Assembly: GCA_025934385.1 (NCBI GenBank)
Contig: JAICYE010000061.1
Coordinates: 1-8,913 of the forward strand
DNA: 8,913 nt
Source: Acidimicrobiia bacterium
GTDB lineage: Bacteria > Actinomycetota > Acidimicrobiia > IMCC26256 > BP-133
Reading direction: 5' to 3'
The translations under genes were made by a program, and so were the position numbers. Numbering within the stretch: position 1 is the first letter of the stretch; each line of letters opens with the position of its first letter. The notes below the pieces were generated by a model. The model searched no databases, was not told the DNA's origin, and saw nothing but the letters and a program-made list of their open reading frames with translations. This document shows positions 1 through 5,527 of the stretch, one piece after another.

Positions 1-790
1 GGGCGCCGTAGACGGCGACCGTGGCCAGGTTGGCGCCGGTGAACTGCCGGGAGCGGAACAACGACAGCGGCAGCATCGGGTGGTCGTTGCGCCGTTCGAC
101 GGCCACGAATCCGGCCAGGGCGGCGACGCCGGCCAGCCCGGGGGCCAGCCCCGCCGGCCCCCGGCCGTGCTCGATGAGGGCGTAGGCCACGAGGGCGGTG
201 CCGGCGCTCACCAGCGCCCCGCCGGCCACGTCGAGCGGGCCGGCATCGTCGTCGCGGCTCTCGGGGACGTGACGGCGGGCGATGGCGATCGCCGCTCCGG
301 CCAGTGGCACGTTGAGGAAGAAGATGAGCCGCCAGGAGCCGGCGTCGACCAGCCACCCGCCGAGCAGCGGCCCGGCGGCGCCGGCCACGGCGGCCAGGCC
401 CGACCAGGCGCCGATGGCCCGCCCCTGATCCTCGGTGGCGAAGCCCGAGGCGATGATCGACAGGCTGGCCGGCACGAGCAGCGCTCCGGCGACCCCCTGC
501 AGCCCCCGGGCGGCGATGAGCAATCCGACCCCGGGCGCCAGGCCGCAGAGCACCGAGGCGGCCACGAACCCGGCCAGTCCGGCCACGAAGACCCGCCGCC
601 GGCCGTAACGGTCGCCGGCGCTGCCGCCGAGCAGCAACAGCGACGACAGCGTCACCAGGTAGCCGTCGAGCATCCACTGCAGGCCCCGCACGGACGCTCC
701 GAGATCGGCGCTGATGGCCGGGAGGGCGACGTTGACGACGGTGCCGTCGAGGAACACCACGCCGGAGCCCAGCACGGCGGCGACGATCAC
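1..790 (-). CDS. DHA2-type MFS drug exporter, N-terminal part (partial)
   Basis: This is a proton-driven multidrug efflux permease of the major facilitator superfamily (14-TM EmrB/QacA, or DHA2, group) in the inner membrane. The frame was read on the minus strand: about 263 residues are present and the C-terminal part lies beyond the left edge. Visible family motifs are FLDGTVVNVALPAI in TM1 (DHA2 motif D1), GGSAGDRYGRRR after TM2 (motif A, the cytoplasmic loop), and ARGLQGVAGALLVPAS (the TM4 region). They are followed by GPLLGGWLVDAGSWRLIFFLNVP (motif C and the TM5-6 loop). The hydrophobic segments fit about nine helices. The start is GTG at 790-788, preceded by AGGGG (801-797). However, the in-frame codons just upstream (835-791, ending TAQGRW) look like family N-terminus, and no standard start codon precedes them. 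The family is certain; substrate and exact start are not. Confidence 0.9.
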   Translation of the reverse strand, partial: MIVAAVLGSGVVFLDGTVVNVALPAISADLGASVRGLQWMLDGYLVTLSSLLLLGGSAGDRYGRRRVFVAGLAGFVAASVLCGLAPGVGLLIAARGLQGVAGALLVPASLSIIASGFATEDQGRAIGAWSGLAAVAGAAGPLLGGWLVDAGSWRLIFFLNVPLAGAAIAIARRHVPESRDDDAGPLDVAGGALVSAGTALVAYALIEHGRGPAGLAPGLAGVAALAGFVAVERRNDHPMLPLSLFRSRQFTGANLATVAVYGA

Positions 791-796
791 CCACCG

Positions 797-801
797 CCCC
801 T
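797..801 (-). promoter_or_regulatory. ribosome binding site for the MFS exporter
   Basis: AGGGG lies 6 nt upstream of the GTG at 790 on the minus strand. It is the only Shine-Dalgarno-like match near a standard start codon in this frame, so it supports starting at 790. Confidence 0.4.
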
Positions 802-833
802 GGGCCGTCCCGTAGCGAAGCGTTCCGGCGTCG

Positions 834-1211
834 ATGGTGCATCATCGCACCGTGGGCGAGCAGGGTCCGGAGTTCGGGGAGCGGGTGCTCGAGGTGCTCG
901 ACCGCTGGGATCGCCGGCTGGAGATCGCCACCGCCGCCTGGGCCGAGCTGAGCCCCGGCCGGCAGCGCCTTCGGGAGGCGGAGCTCGATGCCGCCGGCGA
1001 GGTCGACGAATGGGTCGTCGTGCTGTGGAACTGGTGGAACCGGGCCGAATCTCCGGAGCAGGAGCAGCTCCGCCGGGACGTGGCCGTGCTGTCGAGCGCG
1101 CTGTGGGCGGCGGCGGGCGATGGGCGCCTCGACGGCCTGTCCGGAGAGGCGGCCTCGGCCCGCCATCTGGTTCAGGCGTTGGACCGCGTGGCGGCCATCC
1201 TCGGCCGCTGA
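834..1211 (+). CDS. small hypothetical protein
   Basis: I do not recognise this 125-residue protein. It has no signal peptide or membrane helix and looks mostly alpha-helical, with alternating charged and hydrophobic residues. The centre is Trp-rich (EWVVVLWNWWNRAE, about residues 62-75), followed by a leucine/alanine-rich helix. Codon third positions are almost all G or C, as in a genuine gene of this genome. Possible starts are ATG 834, GTG 837 or GTG 852; none has a good Shine-Dalgarno sequence. It is transcribed divergently from the efflux pump with about 43 bp between starts, so the two may share a promoter region. It shows no helix-turn-helix that would make it an obvious regulator of the pump. 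It is probably a real gene of unknown function. Confidence 0.6.
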   Translation: MVHHRTVGEQGPEFGERVLEVLDRWDRRLEIATAAWAELSPGRQRLREAELDAAGEVDEWVVVLWNWWNRAESPEQEQLRRDVAVLSSALWAAAGDGRLDGLSGEAASARHLVQALDRVAAILGR

Positions 1212-1216
1212 CTGAA

Positions 1217-1232
1217 TCGTCGTTCGCGACGA
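1217..1232 (+). terminator. hairpin just after the hypothetical gene, possible terminator
   Basis: A perfect 6-bp stem TCGTCG/CGACGA with a TTCG loop begins 6 nt after the stop codon at 1211. There is no T-run behind it, so it is not a classical intrinsic terminator. It could protect the 3' end of the mRNA or aid termination in a high-GC genome. Confidence 0.3.
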
Positions 1233-1236
1233 CCTG

Positions 1237-1265
1237 ATGACACCGGTGTGACAGGTGCATGACAG
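1237..1265 (+). promoter_or_regulatory. three 7-mer direct repeats at 11-bp period, Pho-box-like
   Basis: ATGACAC (1237-1243), GTGACAG (1248-1254) and ATGACAG (1259-1265) are each separated by exactly 4 bp, giving an 11-bp period. The complement strand reads CTGTCAT, CTGTCAC and GTGTCAT in order, which matches the known PhoB half-site CTGTCAT with N4 spacing. Winged-helix response regulators of the OmpR/PhoB family bind such head-to-tail sites. The array lies 76 bp upstream of the start of a secreted phosphodiester glycosidase, so phosphate control is plausible. The PhoB consensus reads on the minus strand, away from that gene, and I cannot tell which regulator would bind in this organism. 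Confidence 0.45.
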
Positions 1266-1282
1266 TGGTTCGCGCGAACCAC
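1265..1282 (+). promoter_or_regulatory. 18-bp perfect palindrome, probable operator
   Basis: GTGGTTCGCGCGAACCAC is a perfect, loop-free dyad abutting the 11-bp repeat array. ATGAC (1259-1263) and GTCAT (1283-1287) add a further 5-bp match with a one-base bulge, and TGACAGG (1249-1255) pairs with CCTGTCA (1303-1309). Loop-free palindromes of this length usually bind dimeric repressors. The order GGTTC..GAACC is not the LexA (GAAC..GTTC) or CIRCE pattern. The protein that binds is unknown. Confidence 0.45.
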
Positions 1283-1340
1283 GTCATCCCGACAACCCTG
1301 TGCCTGTCAGACATTTCCGGGGTGGGGATCGGCCCCGTCC

Positions 1341-2993
1341 GTGCCGAATCTTGTGGATGTGCACCCCCCACGGCGCGGACTTCGCTGCATCGCCGTCACC
1401 GGAGCGGCCCTGGCCGCCTTCGGGCTGACCACCGCGTTCAGCGAAGCGGCGTGGGCGGCCGACCTGCCCGTGCCGCCGGGCTACACCGTCACGGCCCACG
1501 ACGCCCCCGCCGACGGCGTCGAGCACCTCACGCTGACGAGAACGAACCCCGACGTGGTGGTGAACGTGGCCCGCATCACCGCCGGGGCGCCGGTGTCGCT
1601 GCGGGCGGTGCTGTCGAACGACAAGGTCGCCGGTGACGACCCCCGCCTCGAGACGACCAGCAGCATGTGCGCCCGGGTGCACTGCGTGCTCGGGGTCAAC
1701 GGCGACTTCTCCGGGGACGACAACGAACCGCTCGGTGCCTTCGTGACCGACGGCGCCCTGCTCCGCACGCCGAACAGCACGCACCTCCAGCTGTCGCTGA
1801 CCGGCGACGGCAAGCTGACCGACCGGATGTTCAGCTGGACGGGCAAGCTGCTGCCGACCGACCTCGCCCCGATCAACCTCGACGGCGTCAACGTCGCCCG
1901 GCCGGGGGGCAAGATCGTGCTCTACACGCCGGCCTTCGGGCCGAGCACCGACACGACCACGCCCGGCGCCGAGCTCGTCGTGCGGGTCGTCGAGCCAGCC
2001 GGGGAGTTCCGGCTCGACCAGACCGCCCGGGTCGAACTCGTGGCCCTGAACGACGGCGTGCAGAACGGGCCGATCCCGCCCGACGGCGCCGTGCTGGCCG
2101 GCGAGGGCGCCGGCGCCGACGCCCTGCGTTCGCTGTGGGCCCGGGTCAACGCCGGGACGGCGTCGCACCAGGCGCTGCTGCGGCTCTCGGCCGACGAAGA
2201 CGTGCAGGAGAGCCTCGGCGGCAGCCCGATCCTCGTGCGGGACGGGAAGCGCTGGTTCGGCGACCCCGGCGACGACTTCACCGACGGCCGCCACCCCCGC
2301 ACGATGGTCGGCTGGACGGCGGCCGGCGACGAGCTCCTCGTGACGGTCGACGGGCGGGAGGCGCAGCGGTCGGTCGGCATGTCGCTCTACGAGGCCACCG
2401 ATTTCATGATCGCCCTCGGCGCCACCGACGCCATCAACCTCGACGGCGGCGGCTCGACGACGTTCGTGCAGAGCGGCAACGTCGTGAACCAACCGAGCGA
2501 CGTCCAGGTCCGCAGCGGGGGCAAGACGCTGGTCCACCATTCGGTGGAGAAGGGCGACACGCTCATCGGCCATGTGGAGCGGCCGGTGTCCAGCGCCCTC
2601 GTCGTCGTCCCGAGCATCGCGGTGTCGGTGCCGCCGGTCGACCCCCGGGCCGGCGTGGCTCTCGGGCTCCACGAGCTGGCGCTGGGGGCGCCGCTCCCGG
2701 CCGACGGCGCCGCCGCCCGGTCCGACGCCGAGGCCTCGGCGGCTAGCGCCTCGGCCGAGACGGCGAAGGCCGCGGGCGTGCTGGCCGCCGAAGACCCCGC
2801 CTCGGCGCCGGACGGGCGCCTCCCGGCTCTGGTCGGCCCCCGGCCGAAGGTCGGCTCGCCGCTGGTGCGGGCCGCCGTCCTCGTCGACGTGACCGCCCTC
2901 GTGGCTTTGCTGTCGGCGGTGATGACGGTGCGCCGCCGGACCCGGCTCCGGACGCCCTGGACCTCTTCGAGGCGGGAGCCCGGCGCCGCCTAG
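1341..2993 (+). CDS. secreted, anchored phosphodiester glycosidase (NAGPA domain)
   Basis: A 550-residue exported protein of the phosphodiester glycosidase (NAGPA) family, related to the enzyme that removes GlcNAc from GlcNAc-phosphodiesters. An N-terminal signal peptide (RR at 11-12, hydrophobic 17-34, likely cleavage near AWA-AD at 39-41) directs export. The NAGPA domain spans about 110-395: GVNGDFSG (118-124), GAFVTDGALL (132-141), GGSPILVRDGK (293-303), RHPRTMVGW (317-325) and NLDGGGSTTF (366-375). Cys110 and Cys115 could form a disulfide. An Ala-rich linker (about 455-490) leads to a C-terminal membrane helix (about 510-529) and a basic tail, so the enzyme probably stays on the outer face of the membrane. 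The GTG start lacks a clear Shine-Dalgarno sequence; GTG 1353 and 1359 are alternatives. The natural substrate is unknown; a cell-wall polymer or an extracellular phosphodiester is likely. The next gene follows after 11 nt, so co-transcription is possible. Confidence 0.85.
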   Translation: MPNLVDVHPPRRGLRCIAVTGAALAAFGLTTAFSEAAWAADLPVPPGYTVTAHDAPADGVEHLTLTRTNPDVVVNVARITAGAPVSLRAVLSNDKVAGDDPRLETTSSMCARVHCVLGVNGDFSGDDNEPLGAFVTDGALLRTPNSTHLQLSLTGDGKLTDRMFSWTGKLLPTDLAPINLDGVNVARPGGKIVLYTPAFGPSTDTTTPGAELVVRVVEPAGEFRLDQTARVELVALNDGVQNGPIPPDGAVLAGEGAGADALRSLWARVNAGTASHQALLRLSADEDVQESLGGSPILVRDGKRWFGDPGDDFTDGRHPRTMVGWTAAGDELLVTVDGREAQRSVGMSLYEATDFMIALGATDAINLDGGGSTTFVQSGNVVNQPSDVQVRSGGKTLVHHSVEKGDTLIGHVERPVSSALVVVPSIAVSVPPVDPRAGVALGLHELALGAPLPADGAAARSDAEASAASASAETAKAAGVLAAEDPASAPDGRLPALVGPRPKVGSPLVRAAVLVDVTALVALLSAVMTVRRRTRLRTPWTSSRREPGAA

Positions 2994-3004
2994 ATTCCTT
3001 CGCC

Positions 3005-3325
3005 GTGATCATCGACGTCGACCTCACCGGGGCGGCTGCTGCCATCGAGCTGGCCGAACCGGAGGACTGCAAACGGTTCCACGTCGCCGTGCGGGGCGGC
3101 GACGCCGCCGCCCTGGGTGAAGCCCTGACGGCCGGCGGCGTGGGGCGGCTCCTTCCGGCGGGCGAGGCCATGATCGACACCGCCGCCGTCCGTCGGATGG
3201 CCCAAGGCCAGGTGCCGGCCGGCTGGGACGAGGACTTCGCCGCCATGCTCGGCTACGCCCAGAGCAAGGGCTGGCTCGACGACACCGGCGAGGCGATCCG
3301 GGCCCACGTCGAGTGGGCCGGCTGA
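3005..3325 (+). CDS. small protein linked to the acyl-CoA synthetase genes
   Basis: A soluble 106-residue protein that I cannot assign to a named family. It starts with a beta-strand-like stretch (MIIDVDLTGAAAAIELAEPE), then FHVAVRGGD, a helix, GGVGRLLPAGEAMIDTAAVRRMA, and a C-terminal part (WDEDFAAMLGYAQSKGWLD) ending HVEWAG. The strand-helix layout and balanced composition suggest a real folded domain; no catalytic motif, signal peptide or membrane segment is visible. The GTG start has no good Shine-Dalgarno sequence and lies 11 nt after the glycosidase stop, suggesting read-through translation. Its stop codon is 8 nt before the chosen start of the ATP-grasp gene (or overlaps it if GTG 3313 is used), so it probably belongs to the same operon and may assist that enzyme. 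That role is inference from position. Confidence 0.7.
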   Translation: MIIDVDLTGAAAAIELAEPEDCKRFHVAVRGGDAAALGEALTAGGVGRLLPAGEAMIDTAAVRRMAQGQVPAGWDEDFAAMLGYAQSKGWLDDTGEAIRAHVEWAG

Positions 3326-3333
3326 GCGGGCCG

Positions 3334-3978
3334 GTGCCGACGCTCTCCGAAGCGGAATCGAAGGCGCGGCTGGCCCGGCACGGCGTCCCCGTCCCGGCCG
3401 AGTCGTTGGCGGCCACCCCCGCCGAGGCGGCCGAGGCCGCCGCCGGCATCGGCTTCCCCGTCGCGGTCAAGCTGTGCGGCGGCGCAATCGCCCACAAGAC
3501 CGAGCGGGGGCTCGTGAAGCTCGGGCTGGGGGACGCCGCCGCAGTGGAGGCGGCCGGCGTCGAGCTGCTGGCCGCCGCCCGCCCGGAGGACGGCGACGTC
3601 GCCCTGCTGGTCTCGGCCATGGTGCCGGGCGCCCGGGAGCTCATCGCCGGCTTCGTGCGGGACGACGAGTTCGGGCCCTGCGTCATGCTCGGCGTCGGCG
3701 GGGTCCTGGCCGAGGCCGTCGGCGACGTCGCCTTCCGGCTGGCGCCGCTCGACGCCGTCGACGCCGACGACCTCGTCGACGACCTCTCCAACCAGGCGCT
3801 GCTGGGGCCGGTGCGGGGCGAACCGCCCGTCGACCGTTCGGCGCTGGCCGGGATCCTGCTCGGTCTCTCGGCGGTCGGTGTCGACGACGACCGCATCCGG
3901 TCGATCGACCTCAACCCCCTCATCGTCTCGGGCGGCGTGCCGGTGGCCGTCGACGCCCTGATCGAGCTCGAGGCATGA
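3334..3978 (+). CDS. ADP-forming acyl/acetyl-CoA synthetase, beta subunit (ATP-grasp)
   Basis: This is the ATP-grasp (ATP-grasp_5 type) subunit of an ADP-forming acyl-CoA synthetase, a relative of the succinyl-CoA synthetase beta chain that binds ATP/ADP and transfers phosphate. With GTG 3334 it is 214 residues: LSEAESKARLARHGVPVP (4-21), PVAVKLCGGAIAHKTERGLV (42-61), ELIAGFVRDDEFGPCVMLGVGGV (102-124) and the C-terminal metal/ATP motif IDLNPLIV (191-198). His54 in HKTERG matches the HK(S/T)(D/E) motif, whose histidine is the second phosphorylation site in archaeal ADP-forming acetyl-CoA synthetases. Length and domain content fit a stand-alone beta subunit, not the fused beta-alpha form common in bacteria. 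GTG 3313 is an alternative start overlapping the previous gene by 13 nt; 3334 is preferred because of GAGCGGG just upstream and a better family N-terminus. The CoA-binding partner is encoded 58 nt downstream. Confidence 0.87.
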   Translation: MPTLSEAESKARLARHGVPVPAESLAATPAEAAEAAAGIGFPVAVKLCGGAIAHKTERGLVKLGLGDAAAVEAAGVELLAAARPEDGDVALLVSAMVPGARELIAGFVRDDEFGPCVMLGVGGVLAEAVGDVAFRLAPLDAVDADDLVDDLSNQALLGPVRGEPPVDRSALAGILLGLSAVGVDDDRIRSIDLNPLIVSGGVPVAVDALIELEA

Positions 3979-4038
3979 ACCGGAATTCCTTTTCGTGCCT
4001 GTGGCGAGGGCGGATTCCGGTCGAAAAGGAATTCCGGT
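3979..4038 (+). repeat. perfect 17-bp inverted repeat filling the beta-alpha junction
   Basis: The left arm ACCGGAATTCCTTTTCG (3979-3995) and right arm CGAAAAGGAATTCCGGT (4022-4038) are exact reverse complements around a 26-nt spacer. The arms are AT-richer than everything around them, and each contains the palindrome GGAATTCC. The left arm begins at the first base after the beta stop codon, and the right arm ends at the second base of the alpha start codon. In RNA the stem would bury the alpha ribosome binding site and start codon. It could be a translational switch for subunit dosage, or a REP/MITE-like element inserted into the operon. Confidence 0.8.
4024..4030 (+). promoter_or_regulatory. 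ribosome binding site of the alpha subunit gene, inside a stem arm
   Basis: AAAAGGA sits 6 nt before GTG 4037 and is the best Shine-Dalgarno match in the operon. It selects GTG 4037 over the in-frame GTG at 3995. It lies wholly in the right arm of the inverted repeat, so folding would hide it. Confidence 0.7.
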
Positions 4039-5491
4039 GACCCTCCGGCATCTGTTCGAGCCCCGCGGCGTCATCATCGTCGGGGCGTCGAGCCACCCGG
4101 CCAAGTTCGGCTTCGTCGCCCTCCACAACGTGCTGGCGCAAGGGTTTCCGGGTCCCGTGTTCGCCGTCAACCGCGACGGCGGCGAGATCCTCGGGCTGGC
4201 GACGGCGACCGACGTGGCGCAGCTCCCGTCCGGAGCGGCCGACCTCGCCGTCGTGTGCACGCCGGCGGCCGCCAACGCCGACGTGCTCCGGGCCTGCGCC
4301 GCCAAAGGGGTGCAGGCGGCCTACGTCGTCTCCGGCGGCTACCGGGAGACCGGCGCCGAGGGCCGGCGGGCCGAGGAGGAGCTGGTGGCCCTGGCCGACA
4401 AGCTCGACATCGTGCTGGCCGGGCCCAACGGGCAGGGCCTGATCTCGACGCCGGCCAGGCTCTGCGCCCAGATCGTCGGCCCCTACCCGGTGGCGGGGGC
4501 GATCTCGGTGGCCAGCCAGTCGGGCAACACGACGTCGTCGTTCCTGAACTACGCCAACCATTCCGGCGTCGGCATCGCCCGGGCGGTGAGCGCCGGCAAC
4601 GCCGCCGCCGTCACCGTGGGCGACTATCTGCAGTGGTTCCGCGACGACCCCGCCACCCGCGTCGCCTTCGCCTATCTGGAGCATTCCGCCGACGGGCGGG
4701 CGACGTTCGACCGGGTCCGGGCGGTCACCGCCGAGTTGCCGGTGGTGATGGTGAAGGGCGGGGTGAGCCGGGCCGGCCAGCAGGCGGCGGCGTCCCACAC
4801 GGGGGCGCTGGCCGGCGAGCAGCGGATCTTCACCGGCGCCATGCGCCAGGCCGGCGTGTGCCTCGCCCCGACGGTGGAGGAGGCGTTCGACGCCGCCGCC
4901 ACCTTCGCCACCCAGCCACTGCCGAAGGGTCCGAACACGGTGGTGGTGACCACCGCCGGCGGGTGGGGCGTGATGACCGCCGACGCCCTGGCCTCCTCGT
5001 CGCTGCGGCTCATGCTGCTGCCCGACGACCTGCGGGCGGCGATCGACACGAAGCTGCCGCCCCGGTGGAGCCGGGCCAACCCCGTCGACATGGCCGGCGG
5101 CGAGAGCCGCGACACGGTTCCCGAAGTGCTGGAGCTGGTGGCCGCCCACCCGGCGGTCGACGCCGTGATCTTCCTCGGGCTCGGGATCCAGTCGAACAGC
5201 GCCAAACTGTTGCGGGACGGGCGCTTCCACCCCGACCACGGCCTGGAGCGGATCGTGGCCTTCCACGAACGGCAGGACCGGCGCTTCGCCGAAGCGGCGG
5301 CGGCGGCGTCCGACGCCAGCGGCAAACCGGTGCTCGTGGCCACCGAGCTCGGCGTGACCGACCCGGCCAACCCCGGCCCGGCGGCGGTTCGGGACAGCGG
5401 GCGCTACTGCTACCCGTCGGCCAACCGGGCGGTCACCGCCCTCGACCACCTGTGGCGCTACGCCCGCTTCCGGCAGCGCCGCGGCGGCTGA
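4037..5491 (+). CDS. ADP-forming acyl/acetyl-CoA synthetase, alpha subunit (CoA-binding)
   Basis: A 484-residue CoA-binding subunit of an ADP-forming acyl-CoA synthetase; with the beta subunit it should interconvert acyl-CoA + ADP + Pi with acid + CoA + ATP in the cytoplasm. The domains follow family order. A Rossmann-type CoA-binding domain (about 1-130) has LFEPRGVIIVGASSHPAKFG (6-25), CTP at 74-76 and GPNGQGLI (129-136). Two succinyl-CoA-ligase-like domains follow, with SVASQSGN (157-164), SAGNAAAVTVGDYLQW (185-200), SHTGALAG (253-260) and NPVDMAGG (348-355). His254 in SHTG matches the phosphorylated histidine of archaeal enzymes. The start is GTG 4037, giving MTLRHLFEPRG and a strong AAAAGGA site; an upstream in-frame GTG at 3995 would only add residues translated from the repeat. 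Acid substrate (acetate, branched or aryl acids) is not readable from sequence. Confidence 0.9.
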   Translation: MTLRHLFEPRGVIIVGASSHPAKFGFVALHNVLAQGFPGPVFAVNRDGGEILGLATATDVAQLPSGAADLAVVCTPAAANADVLRACAAKGVQAAYVVSGGYRETGAEGRRAEEELVALADKLDIVLAGPNGQGLISTPARLCAQIVGPYPVAGAISVASQSGNTTSSFLNYANHSGVGIARAVSAGNAAAVTVGDYLQWFRDDPATRVAFAYLEHSADGRATFDRVRAVTAELPVVMVKGGVSRAGQQAAASHTGALAGEQRIFTGAMRQAGVCLAPTVEEAFDAAATFATQPLPKGPNTVVVTTAGGWGVMTADALASSSLRLMLLPDDLRAAIDTKLPPRWSRANPVDMAGGESRDTVPEVLELVAAHPAVDAVIFLGLGIQSNSAKLLRDGRFHPDHGLERIVAFHERQDRRFAEAAAAASDASGKPVLVATELGVTDPANPGPAAVRDSGRYCYPSANRAVTALDHLWRYARFRQRRGG

Positions 5492-5527
5492 ACGGCGCGG
5501 TCGGCTGTCGTCGGTCGGTCCGTGGCC

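Larger units (their letters stand above)
3975..4040 (+). other. 21-codon micro-ORF bridging the beta and alpha genes
   Basis: ATG 3975-3977 overlaps the beta stop codon (ATGA). The frame stays open for 21 codons to TGA 4038-4040, which overlaps the alpha GTG start (GTGA). The predicted peptide begins MNRNSFSCLW and ends VEKEFR. It is made almost entirely of the inverted repeat, so its coding status is doubtful, but the two 4-nt overlaps would allow ribosomes to pass continuously from beta to alpha. Confidence 0.25.

Noticed and set aside
80..1237. Long plus-strand open frame of 385 codons opposite the efflux pump
   Set aside because: It is Gly/Arg/Pro-rich and low in hydrophobic order, runs antisense to a clear MFS protein and overlaps the small gene at 834. 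It is a typical high-GC shadow.
1289..1316. Sigma-70-like promoter (CCGACA and ACATTT, 16-nt spacing) for the glycosidase
   Set aside because: The -10 match is poor; not distinguishable from chance.
1284..2672. 462-codon minus-strand frame opposite the glycosidase
   Set aside because: The composition (His/Arg/Gly/Val-rich, no domain) reflects the complement of GC-rich codons; the plus-strand frame has a clear NAGPA domain.
3995..4036. Upstream GTG start for the alpha subunit (adds 14 residues)
   Set aside because: The extra residues come from the repeat, and the strong AAAAGGA site fits GTG 4037, which also gives the usual family N-terminus.
3253..4305. Minus-strand frame across the beta subunit and junction
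   Set aside because: Shadow composition; it crosses the palindrome and two real genes.
3920..5449. 509-codon minus-strand frame opposite the alpha subunit
   Set aside because: No recognisable motif; it is antisense to a well-conserved CoA-binding protein and ends in the inverted repeat.
5492..5527. Terminator between the convergent alpha-subunit and lipoprotein genes
   Set aside because: Only short GC-rich self-matches and no T-run on either strand; no supportable terminator.
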